From Pelagibius sp964472095 (GTDB lineage: Bacteria; Pseudomonadota; Alphaproteobacteria; Kiloniellales; Kiloniellaceae), in assembly GCA_964472095.1 (NCBI GenBank), contig CAYYIV010000002.1, positions 124,001-188,000 of the forward strand: a DNA stretch of 64,000 nucleotides, in the 5' to 3' direction. The notes beneath the pieces are model-generated. The model had not been told where the DNA came from. It was given only the letters and a program-made list of their open reading frames with translations, and ran no database searches. The position numbers and the translations under genes are program-made. Below are positions 1-10,211 of this stretch, in pieces. How positions within the stretch are numbered: position 1 is the stretch's first letter; each line of letters starts with the position of its first letter.

Positions 1-416
1 TCGGCGAGGCCGGAGCGCTCGATCTTGCTGGTCTGGTCGACGATGTCGCCCTTGGTGATGAGGATGACGCGGAAGCGCCCCTTCACCGCGGCAAGGGTTT
101 CCTCGACACCCTCCAGCAGGTCGACCGGCGCCGCCATCATGGTCTTGCCGAGCTGCACGATCTCGTGGATCTCCGGAGCTGTGATGCGCTCCTGTGTCAA
201 CTGAATCGCCGCCTCCACCATGGAGAGGGTGAAGCCCTTGATGCCGTAGCCGAAGAGGGCGAGGTTGCGCATCTCCACGGCAAAGAGCGCGTCGTGGATG
301 TCCTCGCCCGGCCGGTAGCGCTGGACGATGGCTTCGAGCTTCCTCTGGGTGTCCTGGAAGAGATGCTCGTTGTGCCAGAGCGTGTCGTCGGCATCGAAGG
401 CGACGGTGTCGATCAT
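1..416 (-). CDS. HAD-family hydrolase, N-terminal part (gene runs off the left edge)
   Basis: The visible 138 residues begin MIDTVAFDADDTLWHNE. This holds HAD motif I (DxDxT, here DADDT, residues 8-12), with the nucleophile aspartate and the acid/base aspartate both present. Motif II is seen later as a hydrophobic strand ending ILITKGD. A helical cap region lies between them. The family comprises Mg-dependent phosphatases and dehalogenases; the substrate cannot be told from this fragment. The ATG is preceded by AGGGA at good spacing. The C-terminus, including motifs III and IV, lies outside the window. The gene is separated from the 5'-nucleotidase gene by paired palindromic repeats and is probably a separate transcription unit. 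Confidence 0.85.
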   Translation of the reverse strand, partial: MIDTVAFDADDTLWHNEHLFQDTQRKLEAIVQRYRPGEDIHDALFAVEMRNLALFGYGIKGFTLSMVEAAIQLTQERITAPEIHEIVQLGKTMMAAPVDLLEGVEETLAAVKGRFRVILITKGDIVDQTSKIERSGLA

Positions 417-439
417 CACACTTTCCCTGATGACGTCTT

Positions 440-492
440 GCCTCGCCCTTCGAGACGCGCTGCTGCGCAACGCTCCTCAGGGTGAGGCGAGG
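440..492. repeat. Palindromic intergenic repeat, unit 1
   Basis: An imperfect palindrome with outer arms GCCTCGCCC / GGGTGAGGCGAGGC around a GC-rich centre. Its inner words (TTCGAGACG, CTCCTCAGG) recur in inverted order in the unit at 501-555. This is the look of a REP-like extragenic palindrome. No ORF of coding character covers it. Confidence 0.6.
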
Positions 493-500
493 CTTGAGAG

Positions 501-555
501 ATTGACCTCATGCTGAGGAGGCCACGCAGTGGCCGTCTCGAAGCACGAGGTCAAT
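501..555. repeat. Palindromic intergenic repeat, unit 2
   Basis: The outer arms ATTGACCTC (501-509) and GAGGTCAAT (547-555) are perfectly complementary. The inner arms GGCCAC (520-525) and GTGGCC (529-534) are also perfect. It shares GAGGAG/CTCCTC and CGTCTCGAAG-type words with unit 1, in the opposite orientation. The two units form a head-to-head pair downstream of the 5'-nucleotidase gene and upstream of the HAD gene. Confidence 0.65.
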
Positions 556-570
556 CCGGCATCAGAGCGC

Positions 571-2082
<1,512 letters not shown>

Positions 2083-2146
2083 TTTTGTCTCCCCGTTGAG
2101 ATGAGCTCTTGAAGTATACGTCACCGGGCCGGCGCGGCGCCGGACA

Positions 2147-3070
2147 TCAGGTCGCTGTGGCATCGAAGCCGCGCAGCGGCATCCCGGGCCCGCGCTGCAG
2201 CCAGTTGTCGGCCGGATAGGTGGCGGCGCCGTCGATCAGGTGCAGCGTATAGGCATGGCGCGAAACGGCAGAGCGGTTGGGACCGCTGCCGTGCGGCAGC
2301 TTGCCGTGCAGCACCACGAGGCTGCCCTTCGGCACCTCCAGCGGGACGCCTTCGTCGGGCCAGGGCGTATCGTCGAGGCGCTCCATCGCCAGGGTCCCGC
2401 CCCCCTCGCCCGGAACACGCCGCCAGCGCTCGCGCAGGGGGCCCAGATGCCTGCCCGGCAGCGCCCAGAGGCAGCCGTTCTCCAGGGTAGCATCCTCCAG
2501 CGCGAACCACAGGCCGACGACGCTCGGCGGCTCGGTGTAGAGGAAGGTGGCGTCCTGGTGCCAGCCGACCTCGCCGCCGATGCGCGGCTGCTTGAAGATG
2601 TACATGGACTGCAGCAGCAGAGGTCGCGTCAGGCCGAGGCCGCCGGCCAGCGCCGCCAACTGCGGCAGGCGCGAAAAGCGCGCAAAGACCGGGTCGAGAT
2701 CGTGCTGGGCGTGACCGATCTTGTTGATCGAGAGGTGTTTGTCCTGGCGCAGGTCGCCCTCGGCGTCGAAGGCTTCCTCCTCGAAGAAGAAGCGGATCTT
2801 GTCGCCGGATTCCTGGAAATAGCGGTCGCGCCCGTGCACCTGCCCGCGGGTCGAGAAGATGCTGGTGACGCTGGCGGGGTCGAAGCCTGCCACCAGTGCC
2901 CGGGCGCGGGTCATCAGCGCATCGCAGTCGTCACGCGCGATCATGTCTTCGAGCACCAGGAAACCGTCGCGCGCAAAGGCCGCCAGCTGGTTCGCGGTGA
3001 GGTGCCCCCCGGCCGGCGCGGAAAAGCGCGCTGGCTGCGGGAAAAGCTCACCCATTTTCGGCGCGAACAT
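2147..3070 (-). CDS. Phytanoyl-CoA dioxygenase (PhyH) family oxygenase
   Basis: A 307-residue protein with the Fe(II)/2-oxoglutarate signature: HxD in GWHQDATFLYTEP, and a distal histidine in VVLHGKLPHGSGPN followed by an arginine (SRHAY) suited to 2-oxoglutarate binding. The start lies 5 bases after the deoA stop, so it is cotranscribed with nucleoside salvage genes. PhyH enzymes hydroxylate very diverse small molecules. The operon position suggests a nucleoside, base or deoxyribose-derived substrate, but nothing in the protein proves this. It is unrelated in detail to the second PhyH protein at 24833-25681. Confidence 0.88.
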   Translation of the reverse strand: MFAPKMGELFPQPARFSAPAGGHLTANQLAAFARDGFLVLEDMIARDDCDALMTRARALVAGFDPASVTSIFSTRGQVHGRDRYFQESGDKIRFFFEEEAFDAEGDLRQDKHLSINKIGHAQHDLDPVFARFSRLPQLAALAGGLGLTRPLLLQSMYIFKQPRIGGEVGWHQDATFLYTEPPSVVGLWFALEDATLENGCLWALPGRHLGPLRERWRRVPGEGGGTLAMERLDDTPWPDEGVPLEVPKGSLVVLHGKLPHGSGPNRSAVSRHAYTLHLIDGAATYPADNWLQRGPGMPLRGFDATAT

Positions 3071-3075
3071 GGCGC

Positions 3076-4410
3076 TCAGAGATCCTTCGCGGTGATACGC
3101 TGGCGGACGACAGAAGCCTGCGTCACGTCAGTCTGGCCGATCTCGAAGGCCTTCTGCAAGAGGACAGCCGCAGCCTCGGCGCTGGCCTCATCGGCGGCGT
3201 GGACCACGGCAATGGGGTCGGAGCGCGAGACGATCTGGCCGAGCGGCAGGATCTCGTCGATGCCGACCGCCGGGTCGATGCGGTCCTCGACGCGGCGTCG
3301 CCCGCCGCCGAGCGCGATCACCGCCATGCCCACCGCGCGCGTGTCGCAGGCGCTGAGCACACCAGCGGCCTTGGCCTGGACCGGGCGGCGGATCGGCGCG
3401 CTTGGCAGCAGCGCCGCCGGGCGCTCGAGAAAATCGGCAGGGCCGCCGAGGGCCGCCACCATGGCACTGAAGCGTTCCGCCGCGCGGCCGGAGGCGAGCG
3501 CTTCCTCAGCCTTGGCCCGCGCGGCTTTCGCATCGTCCGCCAGGCCGCCGAGCAGCAGCATCTCCACAGCCAGCGCCAGGGTCACTTCGCGCAGCCGCGG
3601 GTCGCCGGTGGCGCCGGTCAGCAGCTCGACGCACTCGGCCACTTCCAGGGCATTGCCGGCGCTGCGGCCGAGCGGCTGGTCCATGTCGGTGATCAGCGCC
3701 GTGGTCGGCAGTCCCGCCCCCTCGGCCACCGAGACGATGCTCTCGGCCAGATCCTCGGCCATCTGCGGCGTCGAGGCGAAGGCGCCGTTGCCGACCTTCA
3801 CGTCCATCACCAGGCCGTCCAGGCCCGCCGCCAGCTTCTTCGACAGGATGGAGGCGGTGATCAACGGCACCGATTCCACCGTGGCCGTCACGTCGCGCAC
3901 GGCATAGAGGCGACGGTCGGCCGGCGCCAGCTCGGCGGTCTGCCCGATGATGGCGCAGCCGGCCTCGGCCACCACCTTTTGGAAGCGGGGGATATCGGGC
4001 GTGGCGTTGTAACCCGGAATAGCCTCCAGCTTGTCGAGGGTGCCACCGGTATGCCCGAGGCCGCGCCCGGAGATCATCGGCACGTAGGCGCCGCAGGCGG
4101 CCAGCAGCGGCGCCAGCACGAGGCTTACCTTGTCGCCGACGCCGCCGGTCGAATGCTTATCGAGCACCGGGCCGCCAAGGTCGAAGCCCCGCCAGTCGAG
4201 CCGCGCGCCGCTGGCGGTCATGGCGCGGGTCAGCGCCACAGTCTCATCGGAGGTCATGCCGCGCAGGAAGGCCGACATGGCGAAGGCGGCAAGCTGTCCG
4301 TCGCCGAGGCTGCCGTCAGCGATGCCGGCAACGAAAGCGTCGATTTCCTCGACTGTGAGGGTGGCGCCGTCGCGCTTTCGGCGGATGATTTCCTGCGGCA
4401 GCAAGGCCAT
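3076..4410 (-). CDS. deoA: Thymidine phosphorylase
   Basis: 444 residues, close to the usual 440. It contains the thymidine/pyrimidine-nucleoside phosphorylase signature region KHSTGGVGDKVS with SGRGLGHTGGTLDKLE shortly after, and the glycine-rich VMDVKVGNGAF segment. It splits thymidine or deoxyuridine with phosphate into base plus deoxyribose-1-phosphate. The ATG (start MALLPQEIIRRKRDG) overlaps the deoC stop as TGATG, so translation is coupled. The frame is open further upstream inside deoC, but that part is not homologous and is rejected as a start. Confidence 0.96.
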   Translation of the reverse strand: MALLPQEIIRRKRDGATLTVEEIDAFVAGIADGSLGDGQLAAFAMSAFLRGMTSDETVALTRAMTASGARLDWRGFDLGGPVLDKHSTGGVGDKVSLVLAPLLAACGAYVPMISGRGLGHTGGTLDKLEAIPGYNATPDIPRFQKVVAEAGCAIIGQTAELAPADRRLYAVRDVTATVESVPLITASILSKKLAAGLDGLVMDVKVGNGAFASTPQMAEDLAESIVSVAEGAGLPTTALITDMDQPLGRSAGNALEVAECVELLTGATGDPRLREVTLALAVEMLLLGGLADDAKAARAKAEEALASGRAAERFSAMVAALGGPADFLERPAALLPSAPIRRPVQAKAAGVLSACDTRAVGMAVIALGGGRRRVEDRIDPAVGIDEILPLGQIVSRSDPIAVVHAADEASAEAAAVLLQKAFEIGQTDVTQASVVRQRITAKDL

Positions 4411-5189
4411 CAGTAGCTTCCTGGGGCCGGCGGCGCGCCCGGTGCCACGCCGAGCTGGGCCAGCAAGTCGTCCAGCAGGCCGCTGGCGCCGAAGCGGAAG
4501 TGCATCGGATCGGCCCAGTCCGGCCCCATGATGCGGTCGGCCAGCGCCAGGTAGGTGCCCGCCGCCACGGTGTCGCGAATGCCGCCGGCGGCCTTGAAGC
4601 CGACGTCGCGGCCGCTGTCCTTGATAGCCCGCAGCATGGCCTCGGCCGCCTCCAGCGTGGCGGAGACGGCAATCTTGCCGGTGGAGGTCTTCACGAAGTC
4701 GGCGCCGGCCGCGATGGCGTCGCCCGCGGCAGCGTAGATTTTCGCCGGCTCGCGCAGGTCGCCGGTCTCCAGGATGACCTTCAGCAGCACCCGCTCGCCG
4801 CAGGCCGCTTTGCAGGCCGCGATCATGTCGCGAGCCACGGTGACGTCGCCGCCCAGCCACCGGGAGTAGGGCATGACGAGGTCCACTTCGTCGCCGCCCT
4901 GGTTCACGATGTCCTCGGTCTCCAGCACCGCCGCGGCGATGTTGTCGCCGCCGGCCGGAAAGTTCGCCACCGCGGCGACGCGCACGCCGCTGTGCTCCAG
5001 GAGGCCGCGCGCCAGGGTGATGAAGCGCGGCCAGATGCAGACGGCGGCCACTGGTCCGGGAGCGGTGGCGGCACGGTTACACAGCACCACGACAGCCGCC
5101 TCATCGTCGCCGTCATTGAGGCTGGTGAGATCGAGCAGGCGGATCGCCTGCGCGGCCACGTCCTGCAAAACCGCCGCGTCGTCAGTCAT
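4410..5189 (-). CDS. deoC: Deoxyribose-phosphate aldolase
   Basis: 259 residues. The Schiff-base lysine is in ADFVKTSTGK, and the second conserved lysine is in LLKVILETGDL. It cleaves deoxyribose-5-phosphate to glyceraldehyde-3-phosphate and acetaldehyde, the last step of deoxynucleoside catabolism. Its start overlaps the end of the purine nucleoside phosphorylase gene by 8 bases and its stop overlaps the deoA start. No phosphopentomutase (deoB) gene is in the window, so deoxyribose-1-phosphate conversion must rely on a gene elsewhere. Confidence 0.96.
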   Translation of the reverse strand: MTDDAAVLQDVAAQAIRLLDLTSLNDGDDEAAVVVLCNRAATAPGPVAAVCIWPRFITLARGLLEHSGVRVAAVANFPAGGDNIAAAVLETEDIVNQGGDEVDLVMPYSRWLGGDVTVARDMIAACKAACGERVLLKVILETGDLREPAKIYAAAGDAIAAGADFVKTSTGKIAVSATLEAAEAMLRAIKDSGRDVGFKAAGGIRDTVAAGTYLALADRIMGPDWADPMHFRFGASGLLDDLLAQLGVAPGAPPAPGSY

Positions 5190-5994
5190 CGCCGATTTCC
5201 TCCAGGAAAGCCGTCAGCAGGCGTGCCAGATCGCCCGCCGCCGCCGTGGCGTGGTGCATGGTCTGCGCGTGCGACAGCGGCTCCGACGACATGCCGGCCG
5301 CCAGGTTGGTGATCATCGAGAGCGCCGTCACCTTGAGGCCGAGCAAGCGGGCGACGATCACCTCTGGCACTGTGGACATGCCGACGGCGTCGCCGCCGAG
5401 CAGTCGCGCCGCCCTGATCTCCGCCGGTGTCTCGAAATGCGGTCCGCAGAACCATACGTAGACACCTTCGGCGAGGGGAATGTCGAGCTGCCGCGACACG
5501 GCGACGAGCTTATCACAGGCCGCCGGGTCGTAGGCATCGACCAGGTCGACGAAGCGCTCGTTGCCGGCAAGGCCGAAGAGCGGCGAGGCGCCGGCGAAGT
5601 TGATGTGGTCGCGCAGCAGCATGAGGCGGCCCGGTCCGACGTCCTCGCGCAGGCTGCCCGCCGCGTTGGTGAGGATGAGGCGCCGGCAGCCGAGTTCCTT
5701 CAGGCTCGCCAGCGCCAGGTTCATGCCGTCGGCGCGCCCGCTTTCGTAGTAGTGGGCGCGGCCCTGCATCACCGCCACCGGGCGCCCGGCGAGCCGGCCG
5801 AGCACCAGGCTGCCACCGTGCCCGGCGACCGACGGTTGGGGAAAGCCGGGCAGGTCGGCATAGCGCAGGGTGACCGACTGCTTGACCGCCCCGGCAATGG
5901 CACCGAGGCCGGAGCCCAGCACCAGAGCGACCTGCGGGGTCTCCGGGATCTGCTGGCGGATGAGTCTTGCGGTGGCGGCGGCCGCTTCGAACAT
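5182..5994 (-). CDS. punA: Purine nucleoside phosphorylase (trimeric NP-II type)
   Basis: 270 residues with the family markers VLGSGLG near the N-terminus (phosphate loop), GRAHYYE, TNAAGSL, and FCGPHFETPAEIR for the base pocket. It phosphorolyses inosine and guanosine type nucleosides. Whether it prefers ribo- or deoxyribonucleosides, or xanthosine, cannot be decided by eye. It starts 2 bases after the cdd stop and overlaps deoC by 8 bases, so it is firmly inside the salvage operon. Confidence 0.93.
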   Translation of the reverse strand: MFEAAAATARLIRQQIPETPQVALVLGSGLGAIAGAVKQSVTLRYADLPGFPQPSVAGHGGSLVLGRLAGRPVAVMQGRAHYYESGRADGMNLALASLKELGCRRLILTNAAGSLREDVGPGRLMLLRDHINFAGASPLFGLAGNERFVDLVDAYDPAACDKLVAVSRQLDIPLAEGVYVWFCGPHFETPAEIRAARLLGGDAVGMSTVPEVIVARLLGLKVTALSMITNLAAGMSSEPLSHAQTMHHATAAAGDLARLLTAFLEEIGDD

Positions 5995-5996
5995 GG

Positions 5997-6401
5997 TCAG
6001 CCCCCCTTGCCGCCGAGATGCTGCGGCCCGAAGGAGAGCGGCAGCAGTTCGCCGAGGGTCACCGTGCGGCGCAGGCCTTCCGGCCCGCAGATGTGGATCT
6101 TCGCGTCGTCCGCGGCAAACTCGCGCAGGCGCTGGCGGCAGCCGCCGCAGGGCGTCACCAGCTGGTCGCCGCCGCCGGCGACGGCGACCTCGGTGAGCCG
6201 CGTCTCGCCGCCCATTACCAGCGCGGAGATCGCCGAGGCCTCGGCGCAGCAGCCCTGCGGATAGGCCGCGTTCTCCACGTTGCAGCCTGCATAGACGGCG
6301 CCGCTGGCGCCGCGCACCGCGGCACCCACCGGGAACGCCGAATAGGGGGCGTAGGCCTTGGCCATCGCCGCGATCGCCGCCTCGACCAGGTCAGCGCTCA
6401 T
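5997..6401 (-). CDS. cdd: Cytidine deaminase
   Basis: 134 residues, the size of the small homotetrameric class. The zinc and catalytic site is visible as GCCAEASAI (Cys-Ala-Glu, with the proton-shuttling glutamate) and PCGGCRQRL (two zinc cysteines). It converts (deoxy)cytidine to (deoxy)uridine, supplying DeoA. It sits 37 bases downstream of a permease gene and 2 bases upstream of punA in the same operon. Confidence 0.95.
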   Translation of the reverse strand: MSADLVEAAIAAMAKAYAPYSAFPVGAAVRGASGAVYAGCNVENAAYPQGCCAEASAISALVMGGETRLTEVAVAGGGDQLVTPCGGCRQRLREFAADDAKIHICGPEGLRRTVTLGELLPLSFGPQHLGGKGG

Positions 6402-6438
6402 GCAGTACCTCCTTCAACACGCAACGCCTGGCGTCACG

Positions 6439-7413
6439 TCAGCGTTCCTTTACGTAAGGCTTGCCGATCGCCTTCGGCGCCACCGCCCTGCCGATGAAGC
6501 CGGCCAGCAGCACCACGGTCAGCACGTAGGGCAGCGCCTGGATGAGCTGCACCGGGATCGGCCCGATCACCGGCACCACCACGCCCTGCAGGCGGATCGC
6601 CACGGCGTCGAGGAAACCGAACATCAGGCAGGCCAGCATGGCCGGCACGGGCCGCCACTTGCCGAAGATCAAGGCCGCCAGGGCGATGTAGCCCTGGCCG
6701 GCCGTCATCTCGCGCACGAAAGCGGCGTTCTGGGCGATCGAGAGGTAGGTGCCGGCGAAGCCGCAGAGCAAGCCGGCGCAGAGCACCGCCCGGTAGCGCA
6801 GGAAGGCGACGGAGATGCCGGCGGTATCGACGGCGCCGGGGTTCTCGCCGACGGCCCTGAGGCGCAGCCCGAAACGGGTGCGGTAGACCACCCACCAGGT
6901 CAGCGGTACCGCGGCGAAAGCGAGGTAGACCAGCAGGTTGTGGCCGGAGAGCAACTCGCTGTAGAGCGCGCCGATCACCGGCACGTCGGCCACCGCCTCG
7001 GCGCCGGGCAAGGTGATCGGCCTGAAGCGCGCGTCCGGACCCACCGAGGGGGTCTGGCCGCCGCGCGCGAACCAGGCGATGCCGAGCACCACGGTGAGGC
7101 CGGAGACCAGGATGTTGATAGCGACGCCGCTGACCACCTGATCGCCGCGGTGAGTGATGCAGGCGAAGCCGTGCAGGAGGGCCAGCACCACCGAGACCGC
7201 GATGCCCGCACCGAGCGCCAGCCAGGCCGAGCCGGTGACCGCCGCCGTGCTCGCCGCCGCAAAGGCTGCCGCCAGCATCTTGCCCTCCAGGCTGATATCG
7301 ACGACGCCGGAACGCTCCGAGAACAGCCCGGCCATGGCGCAGAATACCAGCGGGGTCGCGACCCGCAGAGTGGCATCGAAGGAGAGCAGCAGGTTCAGGA
7401 GCAGGTCCGCCAT
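6439..7413 (-). CDS. Nucleoside ABC transporter permease, second subunit (NupQ/BmpG type)
   Basis: 324 residues, almost wholly hydrophobic helices, of the BPD_transp_2 class. It shows the typical SERSGVVDISLEGKML motif near the N-terminus and FGLRLRAVGENPGAVDTAGI in the cytoplasmic coupling loop. The start MADLLLNLLLSFDATLR was chosen over an upstream in-frame ATG because the extra arginine-rich stretch overlaps the preceding gene and is not membrane-like. It lies 4 bases after the other permease gene. Confidence 0.93.
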   Translation of the reverse strand: MADLLLNLLLSFDATLRVATPLVFCAMAGLFSERSGVVDISLEGKMLAAAFAAASTAAVTGSAWLALGAGIAVSVVLALLHGFACITHRGDQVVSGVAINILVSGLTVVLGIAWFARGGQTPSVGPDARFRPITLPGAEAVADVPVIGALYSELLSGHNLLVYLAFAAVPLTWWVVYRTRFGLRLRAVGENPGAVDTAGISVAFLRYRAVLCAGLLCGFAGTYLSIAQNAAFVREMTAGQGYIALAALIFGKWRPVPAMLACLMFGFLDAVAIRLQGVVVPVIGPIPVQLIQALPYVLTVVLLAGFIGRAVAPKAIGKPYVKER

Positions 7414-7417
7414 CGTC

Positions 7418-8548
7418 CTAGCCCTCCTGCGCCGCGGGGCGCTGCAGGCCGCCGGCAAGGCGCAGGTAGGTCCGCTCCACCGGCCCTTTCATCATGTAGG
7501 CGAGCGCGCCGGAGAAAAGGATCACCAGGCCCTGGATGGTCACCACCATTTCGCGGGTCACCTTGGGCTCCTCGAAGGCCAGCTCGGCACCACCCTGGTA
7601 GAGCATGCCGAATAGCAGGCTCGCCAGCACGATGCCGACCGGGTGGTTGCGGCCCATCAGCGCGACGGCGATGCCGGTGAAGCCATAGCCGGCGGTGAAG
7701 TTCAACAGCAGGCGGTGATGCACGCCCATCACTTCGTTGATGCCGACGAAGCCGGCCAGCGCGCCGGAGAGGCACATCGCCAGCATGATCACCCTGCGCG
7801 GGTTGATGCCGGCGTAGACCGCCGCGGTCTCGTTGGCACCAACGGTGCGGATCTCGTAGCCCCAGCGGGTATGCCAGATGAAAGCCCAGACCAGGAAGCA
7901 ACAGAAGGCGGCCCAGACCACCGAGAGGTTCAGCGGAGAGGGCGTCACCGCCATGCCGAACCAGCCGAACACCTCGTGCATGAAAGGCAGATGGCCGGCG
8001 GCAGCGAACTCGCGGCTCTCCGGCGACATCGAGCCTGGCTGGATCAGCACGTTCACCATCAGGTAGACCATCAGCGCCGCGGCGATGAAGTTGAACATGA
8101 TGGTGGTGATGACGATGTGGCTGCCGCGGTAGGCCTGGAGGTAAGCCGGGATCGCCGCCCAAGCCGCCCCGAAGGCGGCCGCCATCACGATGGTCAGCGG
8201 CAGGATGACGTAGAACGGCAGGTGGTTGTCGACCAGCAGGATGCCGAGCCCGACGCCGAGGCCGCCGATGTAGGCCTGGCCCTCACCACCGATGTTGAAC
8301 AGCCCGGCATGGAAGGCGACCGCCACGGCGAGACCGGTGAAGACGAAGTTGGTGGTGTAGTAGAGGGTGTAGCCGACTGCCACGTCGTAGCCGAAGGCGC
8401 CGTAGAGGATGATCTCCAGTGCCACCAGCGGGTCGACGTCGATGGCCCAGAGGATCATACCCGAGACCAGGAAGGCCAGCGTGATGTTGATCAGCGGGAT
8501 CAGCGCAACGTCGACCCAGCCCGGGATCCTTCCGGCCGGCGCGCTCAT
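7418..8548 (-). CDS. Nucleoside ABC transporter permease, first subunit (NupP/BmpF type)
   Basis: A 376-residue polytopic membrane protein of the BPD_transp_2 family. FNIGGEGQAYIGGLG is the characteristic early motif and GYEIRTVGANETAAVYAGI the coupling loop. Its start overlaps the ATPase stop by 4 bases. With the 324-residue partner it should form the inner-membrane channel of the importer. Confidence 0.94.
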   Translation of the reverse strand: MSAPAGRIPGWVDVALIPLINITLAFLVSGMILWAIDVDPLVALEIILYGAFGYDVAVGYTLYYTTNFVFTGLAVAVAFHAGLFNIGGEGQAYIGGLGVGLGILLVDNHLPFYVILPLTIVMAAAFGAAWAAIPAYLQAYRGSHIVITTIMFNFIAAALMVYLMVNVLIQPGSMSPESREFAAAGHLPFMHEVFGWFGMAVTPSPLNLSVVWAAFCCFLVWAFIWHTRWGYEIRTVGANETAAVYAGINPRRVIMLAMCLSGALAGFVGINEVMGVHHRLLLNFTAGYGFTGIAVALMGRNHPVGIVLASLLFGMLYQGGAELAFEEPKVTREMVVTIQGLVILFSGALAYMMKGPVERTYLRLAGGLQRPAAQEG

Positions 8549-10194
8549 TCCGGTGCCACCGCGATCGCGCCGGGCAAGCCCGGGCTCTTGTGGCGGGCCT
8601 CCTCCTCCGTCGTCGCATTGGCCATCATCAGCCCGAGCCTGCGCTCGTCGGCCTCGTCCGCCGGCACCTCGCCGACGATGCGGCCCTCGAACATCACCAG
8701 GATGCGGTCGCTCAGGGACATGATCTCGTCGAGTTCGACCGAGACCAGCAGTACCGCGCTGCCGGCATCGCGCATGGCCAGGAGGTTGCGGTGGATGAAC
8801 TCGATGGCGCCAATGTCGACGCCGCGGGTCGGCTGGCCGACGAGCAGCAGGCGCGGGCCGCGCGACAGCTCGCGCGCCAGCACGATTTTCTGCTGGTTGC
8901 CGCCGGAGAAGTTGGCCGTCTTCAGCGCCGGCGCCTGCGGGCGCACGTCGAAGTCGCGCATCTTGCGGGCACAGTCGGCGCGGATCGCCTCGCCCTTCAT
9001 GGCAACGCCGCTGTTGTAGAGCGGGTCGCGGTGATAGCCGAGGATCGCCGATTCCTCGGCGGCGAAGCTGCGGACCAGGCCGGTGCGCAGGCGGTCCTCC
9101 GGCACGTGGGCGGCCCGCAGCGCGCGCAGGGTCGAGGGGTCCAGCGGACGTTCCGCCGAAAAGCGCTCGCCCAGCAGGTCGAAGCTGCCGGAAGTGACCG
9201 GGCGAATGCCGGCGAGCAGCTCCAGGAGCTCGCTCTGGCCGTTGCCGGAGACGCCGGCGATGCCGACGATCTCGCCGGCGCGCACCGTGAAGCTGACGTG
9301 GTTGACGCGGGCGATGCCGGCGCGGTCCACGAAACTCAGGCCCTCTACCGCCAGCACGGTGTCGCCCACATGCGGGGCCTGCTTGTCGAGCGAGAGCAGC
9401 AGCTTGCGGCCGACCATCAGCTCGGCGAGCTCTTCCTTGCTGGTCTCCTTCGTCGCGCGGTGGGCGACCATCGCGCCGCCGCGCATCACCGAGACGTTGT
9501 CGGTGATCGCCATGATCTCGCGCAGCTTGTGGGTGATCAGCACCACGGTCACGCCCTGGCGGCGCAGGGAGTCGAGGATGCGGAAAAGCTGGTCGGTCTC
9601 CTGCGGCGTCAGAACGCCGGTTGGCTCGTCGAGGATGAGGATGTCGGCGCCGCGGTAGAGCGCCTTGAGGATTTCCACCCGCTGCTGCTGGCCGACCGGC
9701 AGCTCGCCGGCCAGGGCATCGGGGTCGACCTCGAGGCTGTAGTCGCGCGCCAGGCGCTGCAGCTCGGCGCGCGCCCTTTCCACGCTGGAGGTGAGGATGG
9801 CACCGGACTCGGCGCCCAGCATGATGTTCTCCACCACGCTCATGGTATCCACCAGCATGAAGTGCTGATGCACCATGCCGATCCCGGCATCGATCGCGTC
9901 TCGCGAGGAGCGGATGGTCGTCGGCTTGCTGTCGATGAAGATCTCTCCGCTGTCGGCTTCGTAGAAGCCGTAGAGGATGCTCATCAGGGTCGACTTGCCG
10001 GCGCCGTTCTCGCCGACGATGCCGTGGATGGTGCCGGACCTGACGGAGAGGCAGACGTCCTTGTTGGCCTGCACCGTGCCAAAGGCCTTGCTGATGTGGC
10101 GCAGCTCGATGGCCGGTGGCGTTGTCGCGTCGGATGGCGCGACGGCACGCCCAGCGGCCGACCGGCCGGAAGAGGTATCTGCGGTATCAGCCAC
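8545..10194 (-). CDS. Nucleoside ABC transporter ATPase, tandem ABC domains (NupO/BmpE type)
   Basis: A duplicated ABC protein of about 549 residues. The first domain has an intact Walker A (GENGAGKST), a signature-like LPVGQQQRVEIL and Walker B ILILDEPTG. The second has the degenerate P-loop GVSGNGQSEL, the signature FSGGNQQKIVLARE and LLLVGQPTRGVDIGA. This asymmetry is normal for sugar/nucleoside importers. No ATG exists at the front. I prefer the GTG at 10194, preceded by AGGG at 6 bases; another GTG at 10212 sits at the foot of a hairpin. The first 25-30 residues are low-complexity either way. Confidence 0.92.
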   Translation of the reverse strand: MADTADTSSGRSAAGRAVAPSDATTPPAIELRHISKAFGTVQANKDVCLSVRSGTIHGIVGENGAGKSTLMSILYGFYEADSGEIFIDSKPTTIRSSRDAIDAGIGMVHQHFMLVDTMSVVENIMLGAESGAILTSSVERARAELQRLARDYSLEVDPDALAGELPVGQQQRVEILKALYRGADILILDEPTGVLTPQETDQLFRILDSLRRQGVTVVLITHKLREIMAITDNVSVMRGGAMVAHRATKETSKEELAELMVGRKLLLSLDKQAPHVGDTVLAVEGLSFVDRAGIARVNHVSFTVRAGEIVGIAGVSGNGQSELLELLAGIRPVTSGSFDLLGERFSAERPLDPSTLRALRAAHVPEDRLRTGLVRSFAAEESAILGYHRDPLYNSGVAMKGEAIRADCARKMRDFDVRPQAPALKTANFSGGNQQKIVLARELSRGPRLLLVGQPTRGVDIGAIEFIHRNLLAMRDAGSAVLLVSVELDEIMSLSDRILVMFEGRIVGEVPADEADERRLGLMMANATTEEEARHKSPGLPGAIAVAPE

Positions 10195-10211
10195 GGATGA
10201 CCCTGCAGCCA

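Noticed and set aside
3076..4860. DeoA with a 150-residue N-terminal extension
   Set aside because: The extra part overlaps deoC in another frame and is not thymidine-phosphorylase sequence. The ATG at 4410 gives the normal 444-residue length and a TGATG coupling.
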